Source: Planctomycetota bacterium
GTDB taxonomy: Bacteria; Planctomycetota; PUPC01; JACPCR01
Assembly (NCBI GenBank): GCA_016179685.1
Contig: JACPCR010000059.1
Span: 1-64,000, forward strand
DNA: 64,000 nucleotides
Reading direction: 5' to 3'
The notes below the pieces were generated by a model. It worked only from the letters and a program-made list of their open reading frames with translations. It had not been told where the DNA came from and did no database searches. Positions 17,929 through 25,197 of this stretch are shown here, in pieces; the first letter of the stretch is position 1, and each line of letters begins with the position of its first letter. A program made the translations under genes and the position numbers.

Positions 17929-18798
17929 TCACCTCCTTCGGGCAGCTCGCAATTTGGCGCTGCGGCTTCTCGGGTTCTGCGCCACCTCGTCCGCCGCAGG
18001 CCTCAGCGGCTTCTGGGTCAACTTTTCCCATAACGTTCCTTCACGCAGATGCTCCTTCACTATCCGGTCCTCCAGGCTGTGATAGCTCACACACACGAAA
18101 ACCCCGCCCGGCCGCAACAGGTCCGAGGCCCCTCGGCAGAGCCTGTCCAGGTTCTCCAGCTCGCCATTCGTCGCTATCCGGAGAGCCTGGAAGACGCGGG
18201 TCGCCGGATGAATCCGGCCCCGCCGGCCAGGCATCACCCGCTCCAGAGCCTCCACCAGCTCCAGCGTCGTCCGCCAGGGGCTGCGCCGACGCCGCTCGAC
18301 AACCATCCGGGCCACTCGCCTCGCATAACGTTCCTCACCCTGCTCCCGAAACACACGCTCTAGGGCCTCCGGCGACAACCGGTTCAGAAGGTCGGCTGCA
18401 CAGACCTCCAGCGACCGGTCCATCCGCATGTCCAGCGGGCCGTCGAGCCGGAAGCTGAAGCCGCGAGAAGCCTCGGCAAGCTGCATCGACGATAGGCCAA
18501 GGTCCGCAACCAGACCGTCAACCCTCGCCAGCCCCTGCTCATGGAAAACCCCTGGCAGATCGGCGAAATTCGCCTTCCATGCCTTGAAGGCTTCCCCCCA
18601 CCGGGCCAGGCGGTCACCCGCCAGCTTCATAGCTGCCTCATCGCGGTCGATGCCCAGCACCATGCCCTGGCCCATCATCGCCTCCAGCAACGCTTCGGCA
18701 TGCCCACCAGCCCCGAGCGTCGCGTCGACGATGGTCTGACCAGGCCTCGGTTCAAGCAACTCAAGCATCTCCCGCAGCATGACCGGCCGATGGACCAT
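17929..18798 (-). CDS. rsmH: 16S rRNA (cytosine(1402)-N(4))-methyltransferase
   Basis: RsmH (MraW) methylates N4 of C1402 in the decoding centre. Family motifs are 'HRPVMLREML' at the N-terminus, the SAM loop 'VDATLGAGGHAEALLE', 'GIDRDEAA', 'VDGLVADLGLSSMQLAEASRGFSFRLDGPLDMRMD', 'EERYARRVARMVVERRR' and 'FQALRIATNGELENL'. A late 'SYHSLEDRIVKEHLR' is diagnostic. I prefer the ATG at 18798 (289 aa) because the family starts just before this HRPV motif. A TTG at 18843 would give 304 aa but lies only 8 bp from hairpin copy 4. The stop is 5 bp from the ftsL ATG. Confidence 0.93.
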   Translation of the reverse strand: MVHRPVMLREMLELLEPRPGQTIVDATLGAGGHAEALLEAMMGQGMVLGIDRDEAAMKLAGDRLARWGEAFKAWKANFADLPGVFHEQGLARVDGLVADLGLSSMQLAEASRGFSFRLDGPLDMRMDRSLEVCAADLLNRLSPEALERVFREQGEERYARRVARMVVERRRRSPWRTTLELVEALERVMPGRRGRIHPATRVFQALRIATNGELENLDRLCRGASDLLRPGGVFVCVSYHSLEDRIVKEHLREGTLWEKLTQKPLRPAADEVAQNPRSRSAKLRAARRR

Positions 18799-18850
18799 CG
18801 GACTCGTCCAGCAAGGAAAATGGCCGTCAACCGTAAATTTCAAAGAACCT

Positions 18851-18896
18851 AGCAGACGAGTTCGCTAGTGCACCTGCACTGGCGAACTGGTCTACT
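18851..18896. repeat. 46-bp hairpin repeat, copy 4 (between mraZ and rsmH)
   Basis: The arms are 21 nt (AGCAGACGAGTTCGCTAGTGC type) around an ACCT loop, with three mismatches. It lies between the mraZ stop (18937) and the rsmH start, in the mraZ-rsmH leader. Confidence 0.8.
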
Positions 18897-18936
18897 ATCG
18901 GAGACCCCTGCCAGAGGGGTGTCCTTAAGAATGGGT

Positions 18937-19407
18937 TCACGGCGCCTGACTCCTCCGGGCCGCCTCCTCATGCACCTCCTCGGCATATCGGTCGAAATTC
19001 GGCTCGACTCGGGCCTGGAATGCGGCCCATCGCTCCGGCGACCACAGTTCGATTCGGCAGTTGATCCCGACGAGAACGACCTTGTCCGAAATCCCTGCAA
19101 TGTCCTTCAGAGCGTCCGGGAGTAAGATTCGCCCAGCAGGATCCAACTCGAGAAAACGGGCGTTGGCATAAAACCAGCGCTCGACGTACCTCGATTCTTC
19201 TTTCTGAAATGGGTTGTCCGAGAAATAGCTTTTGAGCGCCGCCCATCCTCGGGGCGTGTACATGTAAATACACTTGTCCATGCCGATAGTGGCCCAGAAG
19301 CCCTTCTCCTGCGGCTGCTCTTCCTCCAGGACTGCCCGAAACTCGGCAGGGATGATGAGCCTTTTCTTCTTGTCCAAGGAATGAGGAAATCTGCCCGCGA
19401 ATTCCAA
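18937..19407 (-). CDS. mraZ: Transcriptional regulator MraZ
   Basis: MraZ is a ring-forming AbrB-fold repressor that controls the dcw cluster by binding TGGG repeats upstream of its own gene. This 156-aa protein has two SpoVT-AbrB-like repeats: 'GRFPHSLDKKKRLIIPAEFRAVL' near the N-terminus and 'NARFLELDPAGRILLPDALKDIAGI' around residue 85-110. A short C-terminal helix follows ('WSPERWAAFQARV'). The start is TTG, because an in-frame TAA lies 18 bases upstream and no ATG falls between. It is the first gene of the cluster, as in most bacteria. Matching boxes lie upstream (19456-19489 and 19742-19755). Confidence 0.93.
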   Translation of the reverse strand: MEFAGRFPHSLDKKKRLIIPAEFRAVLEEEQPQEKGFWATIGMDKCIYMYTPRGWAALKSYFSDNPFQKEESRYVERWFYANARFLELDPAGRILLPDALKDIAGISDKVVLVGINCRIELWSPERWAAFQARVEPNFDRYAEEVHEEAARRSQAP

Positions 19408-19455
19408 TTTGGGTGATTCCGTTTCTTACAAACTCGATGCAGTTGAGCATTTGCT

Positions 19456-19489
19456 CCCACTTAATGGGATTATCTCCCACTTCAACCCA
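19456..19489 (-). promoter_or_regulatory. MraZ operator boxes, proximal cluster
   Basis: On the minus strand TGGG occurs with start spacings of exactly 10 and 20 bp (CCCA on + at 19486-19489, 19476-19479 and 19456-19459). The first two read TGGGT-TGAAG-TGGGA, the TGGGN-N5-TGGGN layout known for MraZ binding. Each box is preceded by AAG or GAAG. They lie 49-82 bp upstream of the mraZ TTG, as expected for autoregulation. Confidence 0.75.
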
Positions 19490-19592
19490 CTTGGACATAA
19501 GTCTATTCATTTCAATTTGGACGTCAAGAAAAATCTGTGGTGCTTCAAGGCTGCAAAGCCGTGGCAATCCCATCTATCTGATAAAACACAAG

Positions 19593-19625
19593 ATATATGG
19601 TTTTTGTACTGTCAGTACCATATAT
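19593..19625. promoter_or_regulatory. AT-rich nested inverted repeat
   Basis: ATATATGGT (19593-19601) is mirrored by ACCATATAT (19617-19625), and a smaller palindrome GTACTGTCAGTAC lies between. It sits between the two MraZ box clusters in the most AT-rich part of the mraZ upstream region. It could be an operator or part of a promoter; the function is unknown. Confidence 0.4.
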
Positions 19626-19741
19626 ATAATGCCACTCGTTTGAGTGGTATAGTATCACGATTCTCCGTTTTTTCTTTTAGACAACGTTCAGTTTGGCGCT
19701 GCAATTTGGGCCACCTTGGATGCCGGACTCCATCCTCATCC

Positions 19742-19755
19742 CCCACTTTGACCCA
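19742..19755 (-). promoter_or_regulatory. MraZ operator boxes, distal pair
   Basis: On the minus strand the sequence AAGTGGGTCAAAGTGGGG holds two TGGG boxes 10 bp apart (CCCA on + at 19752-19755 and 19742-19745). Spacing and AAG context are the same as in the proximal cluster. It lies about 340 bp upstream of mraZ, farther than usual, so it may serve looping or a second promoter. Confidence 0.6.
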
Positions 19756-20220
19756 CTTGATAGTCGATTTCGTTTTCTGATTTGGGCTTTCGAGACCAGC
19801 AATAGTTCCCCTCAAATTTGATCATATCATGTTTTAAATAAATAGGTTACACAATGTACCGCTGCCGTGTTAGTCATCCGCATCGGAGACTTCAACCTTC
19901 AGCCTCTTGTCCGCTGGTCTTCTTGTACCTTGTCGCTTGTCCATGCTCTATCGTCCATGGTCTATTGCCCTCTTGTCACCTTGGCTCACGTCTCTCGTCA
20001 CCTTCCACGTAACTGCTTATAAAACATCCCTCTGTCGCCCTTACAGGGCTTCATGGAGACATTCGCCTGCCAGCCCAGGGCAGCGCTTCGCATGCCCTGG
20101 CCTATCTCACTTCGCCCACTTCGGGGCTCTTCTGAGATGGTAAACAGGGAATGTTCACTCAGTTCTTACCCTTCCACCGCCCAGACTCCCACACCCCCAT
20201 ACTTTGTCAACCTTCCCGCC

Positions 20221-20330
20221 GGCTCATCGGGTCCGGAGTCACTGGTCACGAGTCGCTCCAGAGATTTGCCCAGCCCCGAAGGCGGGGCGCTCGGCTCACC
20301 GGGTTCCGAGTCACTGGTCACCCGTCACTC
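20221..20330 (+). repeat. 38-bp imperfect direct repeat
   Basis: Units at 20221-20258 and 20293-20330 both run from GGCTCA to CACTGGTCAC and beyond, with a few substitutions. They lie downstream of endonuclease IV. No function is apparent. Confidence 0.5.
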
Positions 20331-20335
20331 GCCCC

Positions 20336-21211
20336 TTATTCCCTTCTGCCAGCCTCCCGCTCCCCGCTCCTCGCCAGCCGCAACGCCCTCAGCGTCCGAA
20401 GATTCCGGCGGTCCATGTTCCCTTCCTTCGGCGTCTCCAGAAACATCGGAATGCGGCTGAATCGGCCATCGCGGAGCAGGAACGAAAAACCCGCCAGGCC
20501 GATTTTCCCCCGGCCGATATGAGCGTGGCGGTCCACTCGCGAGCCCAATTCACGCTTCGAATCATTCAGATGGAAGGCTTCTATCCGCTCGACGCCGACG
20601 ATGCCGTCCAGCTCCTCGAAGGTCGTCCGGCAGGCCGCCTCCTCCCGGATATCGTAACCCGCGGCGAAGATGTGACAGGTATCCACGCAGAGGCCCAGCC
20701 GCTGCGGCGTCTGGACACGGTCCAGGATGGCCCGGAGGTGCTCGAAGCGCCAGCCAAGGTTCGTGCCTTGACCGGCCGTGGTCTCCAGGAGAACGCGGAC
20801 GCGGTAGCCGGATGTGCGCCGGTGGAGGACGTCGAGCGCCTGGGCGACGCGGCCAAGACCGGAGTCTTCGCCGGCGCCCCCGTGGCTGCCGGGATGGGTG
20901 ACGAGCCCATGGATGCCGAGGGCTTCGCAGCGTTCCATTTCGAGGTGGAAGGCCTCGATGGACCGTTTCCACAGGGCGTCCGACATGGAAGCCAGGTTGA
21001 TCAGGTAGGTGTCATGAGCGATCACAGTCTTGATGCCGGTCTGCTTTTTCGCACGCCTGAAGGCCTGGATTTCCGATTGCTGCAGGGGCTTGGCCGCCCA
21101 CTGCATCTGGTTCTTGACGAAGACCTGGACCACGCGGCAGGTCTGTTCGACGCCGCGATGGAGGGCGAGGTGGATGCCCCCAGCGATGGATATGTGGGCT
21201 CCGAGATTCAC
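20336..21211 (-). CDS. nfo: Endonuclease IV (AP endonuclease)
   Basis: Endonuclease IV cuts the backbone 5' of abasic sites using three zinc ions. The 291-aa TIM-barrel protein starts 'VNLGAHISIAGGIHLAL' and keeps the metal-ligand motifs in order: 'VTHPGSHGG', 'LLETTAGQGTNLG', 'LGLCVDTCHIFAAGYDI', 'HLNDSKRELGSRVDRHAHIGRGKIG' and 'MFLETPK'. The start is GTG at 21211, overlapping the pyrDK stop as GTGA (21208-21211), so translation is probably coupled. A longer in-frame extension upstream is only the shadow of pyrDK. Its coupling to pyrimidine synthesis looks incidental. Confidence 0.93.
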   Translation of the reverse strand: MNLGAHISIAGGIHLALHRGVEQTCRVVQVFVKNQMQWAAKPLQQSEIQAFRRAKKQTGIKTVIAHDTYLINLASMSDALWKRSIEAFHLEMERCEALGIHGLVTHPGSHGGAGEDSGLGRVAQALDVLHRRTSGYRVRVLLETTAGQGTNLGWRFEHLRAILDRVQTPQRLGLCVDTCHIFAAGYDIREEAACRTTFEELDGIVGVERIEAFHLNDSKRELGSRVDRHAHIGRGKIGLAGFSFLLRDGRFSRIPMFLETPKEGNMDRRNLRTLRALRLARSGEREAGRRE

Positions 21212-22965
21212 AGCGAAACACCTGCAGCAGACGAGTTCGCCGGTGCGGATGCGCTTGTAAACTCGTCTACGAGCCCGCCCGTCTTCGTGCGAAGCAGCCG
21301 GCCGAACTGGTTCGAGGCGGCCAGAATCTCTTCGCCCAGCACGGGTCCGTCCACGCAGGTCCGCCATCCGTCGAGGGCGCAGATGCCGCAGATGCCGACG
21401 CCGCATTTCATGTATCGCTCGACCGAGGTCTCGATGCCCGTGTGGGGCGCGGCGCGTTCGATCTCGAAGGCCCTGGCCTCCATCTTCTCCGGCCCGCAGT
21501 TGTAGAAGTGATGGAGAGCCCCCGGATGCGCCCGCAGATGCTCTTCCAAGCACTGGGTAACGAGGCCGCGGAAGCCCAGAGACCCGTCTTCGGTCGCCAC
21601 GTGCAGCGTGCCGTACCGGCCGAATTCTTCCTGGAAACAAATCTGCCGGGCGTTGCGCCCCCCCAGGAAGACGTGGAGCGAGTCGGCCAGCACGCCGCGC
21701 TGGCGCAGGCTTTTGGCCAGGAGCAGGAGCGGGGCGACGCCCGTTCCCCCTCCGATTAGAGCGTAAGCCTCCGGCGCTGGCCGAGGCTCGGGATTGAACC
21801 CGACGCCGTAGGGTCCCCGGAGGTAGAAGGCGTCGCCTTCTTTGACGCCGAAAAGCCGAGAGGTGAAGGGGCCAACCCTCCGGACCACCAGGGCGGCTGG
21901 CTCGTCGAAGGCCGGGGCGAAGGGCTTCTCCATGCCACCCGGCAGCCAGAGGAAGACGAACTGGCCGGGCCGGCAATGGAAGTCCTCCCCGGCCCACAGG
22001 ATTTTCAGGTCATCGGCCGGCTGCTCCACCCTTCGAACGTGCAATTTCCGGTATCGCATGAAGTCATCAGGGGGAGGCGTGTGTCCAGCGTCCCCTCGTT
22101 CGAGTGCAGCGAAAAACTCCGAGACCTGGCAGGTGTTCAATCCGGTCAGAGCGGAGCCGACGCCGAAGAAGTCCGCCCCGGCGGACTCGAACTCGCGAAC
22201 GTCCTTGGTCGAGGAGATGCCTCCCATGCCGATGATGGGGATTTGCCGGCCCGACCGGCGCACAGCGGCGGCGACCTGCCGGACGCATCGCAGGGCTTCC
22301 AGACGCACCCGGCTTCCTGAGACGCCGCCGATGCGGTTCGAGAGAACGGGCTGGCCGGTGAGTTTTTCCCGGAACTCGATGGGGCCGAGGGTATTAACGA
22401 CGGTGAAGCCGCTGGCGCCGGCCTGGATGAGGGCTTCGGCGAGCGGCTGGAGGTCCCCGACGTTGGGCGAAAGCTTGGGCAGGATGGGCTTGGCGGTGGC
22501 GGCCTGTACCGCTTTCAGGTATTCGCAGGCCACTTCCGCCCGATTACCGATCTCCTGCCCGTAGCCCCGGGCATGGGGGCACGAGAAGTTCAACTCGAAC
22601 CCGCCGGCGAACGGCGAGAGGGTGCGCGCCACCTTCTGAAATTCTTCCGGGCTGCCCCCGAAGATGGAGACCAGGAGGAACTTGTCCGCCGGCATCTGAA
22701 GGCCAGCCAACTCTCCGGCGAAGGCCTCACAGCCCGGATTCGCCAGCCCGACCGCGTTGACATACGAGCCCTTTTCGACTTGGACGTAGACGGGTTCAGG
22801 GTTGCCCGATCTCGGTGCGGGGCCGATGCTCTTCGTAGTGAGGATACCCAGGGCCGGGATGGCACGGGCCAGCCGCTCCAGCGTGTCCAGGGTCACCGTG
22901 AGGATGCCGGAGGGGATGGTGAAGCGTCCGGAGATGGGCCGGCCCAGGAAGGAGTAGCGGGACAT
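21208..22965 (-). CDS. pyrD-pyrK: PyrD-PyrK fusion: NAD-dependent dihydroorotate dehydrogenase
   Basis: The 585-aa frame joins the two subunits of class 1B dihydroorotate dehydrogenase. The N-terminal part (to about 315) is PyrD: 'MSRYSFLGRPISGRFTIPSGILT', substrate loop 'NAVGLANPG', catalytic cysteine in 'LNFSCPHARG', and the FMN site 'IGMGGISSTKDVREF'. The rest is PyrK: a flavin-binding barrel ('CRPGQFVFLWLPG'), NAD domain 'YALIGGGTGVAPLLLLA' and the [2Fe-2S] cysteines 'MKCGVGICGICALDGWRTC'. The ATG at 22965 fits the PyrD start. The last about 20 residues (VDEFTSASAPANSS and beyond) are encoded by hairpin repeat copy 5, so the C-terminus looks newly acquired. Confidence 0.94.
   Translation of the reverse strand: MSRYSFLGRPISGRFTIPSGILTVTLDTLERLARAIPALGILTTKSIGPAPRSGNPEPVYVQVEKGSYVNAVGLANPGCEAFAGELAGLQMPADKFLLVSIFGGSPEEFQKVARTLSPFAGGFELNFSCPHARGYGQEIGNRAEVACEYLKAVQAATAKPILPKLSPNVGDLQPLAEALIQAGASGFTVVNTLGPIEFREKLTGQPVLSNRIGGVSGSRVRLEALRCVRQVAAAVRRSGRQIPIIGMGGISSTKDVREFESAGADFFGVGSALTGLNTCQVSEFFAALERGDAGHTPPPDDFMRYRKLHVRRVEQPADDLKILWAGEDFHCRPGQFVFLWLPGGMEKPFAPAFDEPAALVVRRVGPFTSRLFGVKEGDAFYLRGPYGVGFNPEPRPAPEAYALIGGGTGVAPLLLLAKSLRQRGVLADSLHVFLGGRNARQICFQEEFGRYGTLHVATEDGSLGFRGLVTQCLEEHLRAHPGALHHFYNCGPEKMEARAFEIERAAPHTGIETSVERYMKCGVGICGICALDGWRTCVDGPVLGEEILAASNQFGRLLRTKTGGLVDEFTSASAPANSSAAGVSL
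21226..21271. repeat. 46-bp hairpin repeat, copy 5, inside the 3' end of pyrDK
   Basis: The arms begin AGCAGACGAGTTCGCCGGTGC and end with CGTCTAC on the other side, around a GGAT loop. Several mismatches make it more degenerate than the others. It lies within the coding sequence, ending 18 bp before the pyrDK stop and 15 bp upstream of the nfo GTG. The same palindrome is non-coding elsewhere. Confidence 0.75.
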
Positions 22966-23139
22966 GAGAGGAAAGGTAACGCCTGCCGCGGGTTGTGTCG
23001 AGGATGAAATTTTCCAACGATTTTTCCGTCTAATCGTAAGAAAGGGTGGATGTTCGCCAGGTGCGGGCATCCGAGGCCCAGCCAGCCTCAGCCGGCCGCT
23101 CAGCAAGGGCTCAATGTCCCCCGGAAGGAGGGATCAGCC

Positions 23140-23373
23140 ATGGAAACGACCCGAATGCGTCTCACGGAAGAAGAAGCGCGCAGCACTCGCCGCCTCAACC
23201 TGGAACGGAAGAACCTGAAGTGCCTCGGGTGCGGCCGATGGATTGTGACCGATCGTTGCCACCGGTTCTGCCGAGTGTGTCAGCGGCGCAACCGGCGCAA
23301 CCAGTTCCATCTTCCGAAGCTGGGCCGCCTGGGTATGCCCCTGAACGACCTGGGGGCCCTGGCAGCACTGTAA
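23140..23373 (+). CDS. Small zinc-ribbon protein
   Basis: The 77-aa basic protein has two CxxC knuckles, 'LKCLGCGRWIVTD' and 'CHRFCRVCQRRNRRNQ', spaced as in a zinc ribbon, and a short C-terminal tail. AAGGAGGGATCAGCC before the ATG at 23140 is an excellent ribosome binding site and excludes the longer upstream frame. A strong terminator follows at 23468-23516, so it is a monocistronic unit. The family is not recognised; a nucleic-acid or ribosome-associated role would be typical for such small ribbons. Confidence 0.85.
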   Translation: METTRMRLTEEEARSTRRLNLERKNLKCLGCGRWIVTDRCHRFCRVCQRRNRRNQFHLPKLGRLGMPLNDLGALAAL

Positions 23374-23467
23374 GTCTCACCTCCGTGAAGGCTCATCCGG
23401 ACTGCCTCCGACCTTTGGTGGGATGGCCGTCCGGGAAGATCCGTGCCCCTTCCGAGCCTTCATCCGG

Positions 23468-23516
23468 ACGCCCATCACCGGCCAGAAGCTGCCATCCGTG
23501 ATGGGCGTCTTTTTTT
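23468..23516 (+). terminator. Intrinsic terminator of the zinc-ribbon gene
   Basis: ACGCCCATCAC (23468-23478) pairs perfectly with GTGATGGGCGT (23499-23509), and a T tract follows (TCTTTTTTT). It lies 95 bp after the stop of the small zinc-ribbon gene. It is the clearest Rho-independent terminator in the window. Confidence 0.85.
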
Positions 23517-23592
23517 GGGCCGCATGGGCCCTGGAGGAGACAAGGGGCAGGGGACAAGAAACAGGGGGTTGACACCAGACAGCAGAGGTGGT

Positions 23593-23650
23593 GAGGTGTA
23601 CGGGTGTACGGGTGTACGGGTGTACGGGTGTGCGGGTGTGCGGGTGTGGG
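23593..23650 (+). repeat. Octamer tandem repeat (GTGTACGG)n
   Basis: Four units of GTGTACGG are followed by two of GTGTGCGG and one GTGTGGGG. All are contiguous and non-coding. It is a simple minisatellite, likely to vary in copy number by slippage. Confidence 0.75.
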
Positions 23651-23741
23651 GGGCCAAGCCAACCCGGATTTCTCACAAGTCTGGTTTCACCTGGCACTGA
23701 TGGGGCGTGGCGGCGTGGGGTAACGGACCGGAAATCCATCC

Positions 23742-24650
23742 TCAGAACGCCGGCAGGATTCCCAACGCGGGCATGCGTTTGACGAGCGTCACCCGGTTGC
23801 CCTTCTCGTTGTAGTGGACCTCGTCCATCAGGGCACGGGTCATCAGGATGCCGCGGCCGTGGCCCAGCCAGAGGTTGTCGGGGTGGCCGGGGTCCGGGAC
23901 GTCATGGATGTTGAACCCATCACCCTCGTCCTCGATGGTGTAGCGAACCTCTTCGGCGTTGAAGAGGTAATGGATGTGGACGCGTCGGCTGGCCAGAAGG
24001 GGCTGCTGGCTCTTGGTGGAGATCAGGTCGGCCAGTTTCTCGTTCTCCAGGGCCCGAGTTTTTTCCTCGTAAGAGATGCCCAGGTTGCCGTGCTCGATAG
24101 CATTGACAATCATCTCGATCAGCGCGCCCTGAATCCCATGAACCGTCTGCTCGTCAAAAAAGTGAGGCAAGTTGGCCGTGATATGATTGACGACCCCAGA
24201 GACGACGCTCAGGTCGTTCGGAATCACGAGGGCTTCATCCTGGGAGACCACGAACGCATACTCGAACCGCGTCCCCTCTTCCGCCATCACCCGGCTCTCG
24301 AGGGCACTCAGGGCCTCGATCACCTCCTGGAAATTCAGGGGCTTCCTGAAGAAGTTCCTGGCCCCCGAATGCAGAGCGTCCAGAATGTCCTTCTCCTCCC
24401 CGTGCCCCGTGATGAAAATGATGTGGGCATGGGGATCGATTCGCATCGCTTTTCGCAGAAAATCAAGCCCATCGGAGCCCGGCATCCGCAGATCGGTGAA
24501 GACGATGCTGGGGCGGTCCTGCCGGAACAGCTCGAGGCCTTTCAAGCCGTCCGGCGCCGTGGCGACTCGGTAGCCGCGGTGTCGCAGGAAGGTGCCGAGG
24601 GTGTCCCGGACCACGGCTTCATCGTCGATAACCAAGACTTTGCGCTTCAT
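23742..24650 (-). CDS. Response regulator with C-terminal RsbW-type ATPase domain
   Basis: Residues 1-120 are a receiver domain: acidic pair 'VIDDEAVVRDTL', phospho-acceptor D53 in 'IVFTDLRMPGSDG' and the conserved lysine in 'FFRKPLN'. The second half (about 150-300) is a HATPase_c domain of the anti-sigma/RsbW type: N-box 'GALIEMIVNAIEHGNLGI' and G-box 'IEDEGDGFN ... GHGRGILMTRALMD'. There is no H-box, so it is not a histidine kinase. The likely role is phosphorylation-controlled binding or phosphorylation of a partner such as an anti-sigma antagonist; this is inference. The ATG at 24650 begins 'MKRKVLVIDDE'. It is 100 bp downstream of clpS. Confidence 0.85.
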   Translation of the reverse strand: MKRKVLVIDDEAVVRDTLGTFLRHRGYRVATAPDGLKGLELFRQDRPSIVFTDLRMPGSDGLDFLRKAMRIDPHAHIIFITGHGEEKDILDALHSGARNFFRKPLNFQEVIEALSALESRVMAEEGTRFEYAFVVSQDEALVIPNDLSVVSGVVNHITANLPHFFDEQTVHGIQGALIEMIVNAIEHGNLGISYEEKTRALENEKLADLISTKSQQPLLASRRVHIHYLFNAEEVRYTIEDEGDGFNIHDVPDPGHPDNLWLGHGRGILMTRALMDEVHYNEKGNRVTLVKRMPALGILPAF

Positions 24651-24750
24651 GAGAGCATTAAAGGAAAAGCGGCCACGCCGGACGGGCGTCACTCGCTTTC
24701 AAACCCATGTTAATGAGCGCGACGGCTGCATTCAAGAGCAGAAGCCGGGA

Positions 24751-25101
24751 TCATCCTCCCACCGCCGGCTCGACCACGGCGGACATCGATCCGGCGCAGC
24801 GGGGGATGCGCCTGTCCCTGCCGTAAGCGTGGATTTGGTCTCGCTTCAGTTCCGCATGCTCCAGAGTGGTCGTGAGCACAATCACTCGGCCCGTCGTGTC
24901 CACCTCCCGGGCCATCTGCCAGCCACGCTCCGGAGGATAGCCGAAAATCGCCCGGAGCATCTCGATGACGTACTCGTAGGTGTGGTCGTCGTCATTGAGA
25001 AGGACGACGTGGTACGGCGGCTGGCGTCGGGTCGCCTGCTCCTCGCGGGTCTCCGGCTTCGTTTCCGTTCCGATACCGTTTGTGGATGAGGGGGGCGTCA
25101 T
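24751..25101 (-). CDS. clpS: ATP-dependent Clp protease adaptor ClpS
   Basis: ClpS delivers N-degron substrates to ClpA(P). The core 'PPYHVVLLNDDDHTYEYVIEMLRAIFGYPPERGWQMAREVDTTGRVIVLTTTLEHAELKRDQI' has the family's N-end-rule pocket, including the 'NDDxHT' loop and the 'A..VD..G' strand. The disordered N-terminal arm is long (about 30 residues), as in many ClpS proteins. The ATG at 25101 has TGAGGTGG just upstream; a GTG two codons earlier is possible. About 17 extra C-terminal residues follow the fold. No clpA lies in the window. Confidence 0.93.
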   Translation of the reverse strand: MTPPSSTNGIGTETKPETREEQATRRQPPYHVVLLNDDDHTYEYVIEMLRAIFGYPPERGWQMAREVDTTGRVIVLTTTLEHAELKRDQIHAYGRDRRIPRCAGSMSAVVEPAVGG

Positions 25102-25197
25102 GGCCACCTCAAGTCACGGATTCAAGGCCAGTTCGAAAAGACCTGGGAAACACCCTGATCTTATCGGTTGTTCGCGGACCTTCAAAGAATTCAGCCA

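Larger units (their letters stand above)
19408..20335. other. 930-bp regulatory and repeat region upstream of mraZ
   Basis: No gene is supported. GC content drops clearly at 19560-19690 and 19800-19860. The segment contains two groups of MraZ-like boxes, an AT-rich nested inverted repeat (19593-19625), a small hairpin CCACTC-GTTT-GAGTGG near 19632-19647 and a 38-bp imperfect direct repeat (20221-20258 and 20293-20330). The part from 19860 to 20150 is pyrimidine-rich with no recognisable feature. Confidence 0.6.
23374..23741. other. Intergenic region with terminator and octamer tandem repeat
   Basis: The 368-bp gap between the zinc-ribbon gene and the convergent response regulator contains an intrinsic terminator (23468-23516) and a seven-unit octamer repeat (about 23593-23650). 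I see nothing else. Confidence 0.6.

Noticed and set aside
23593..23650. Possible CRISPR or iteron array
   Set aside because: A simple eight-base slippage repeat with no origin features such as DnaA boxes.
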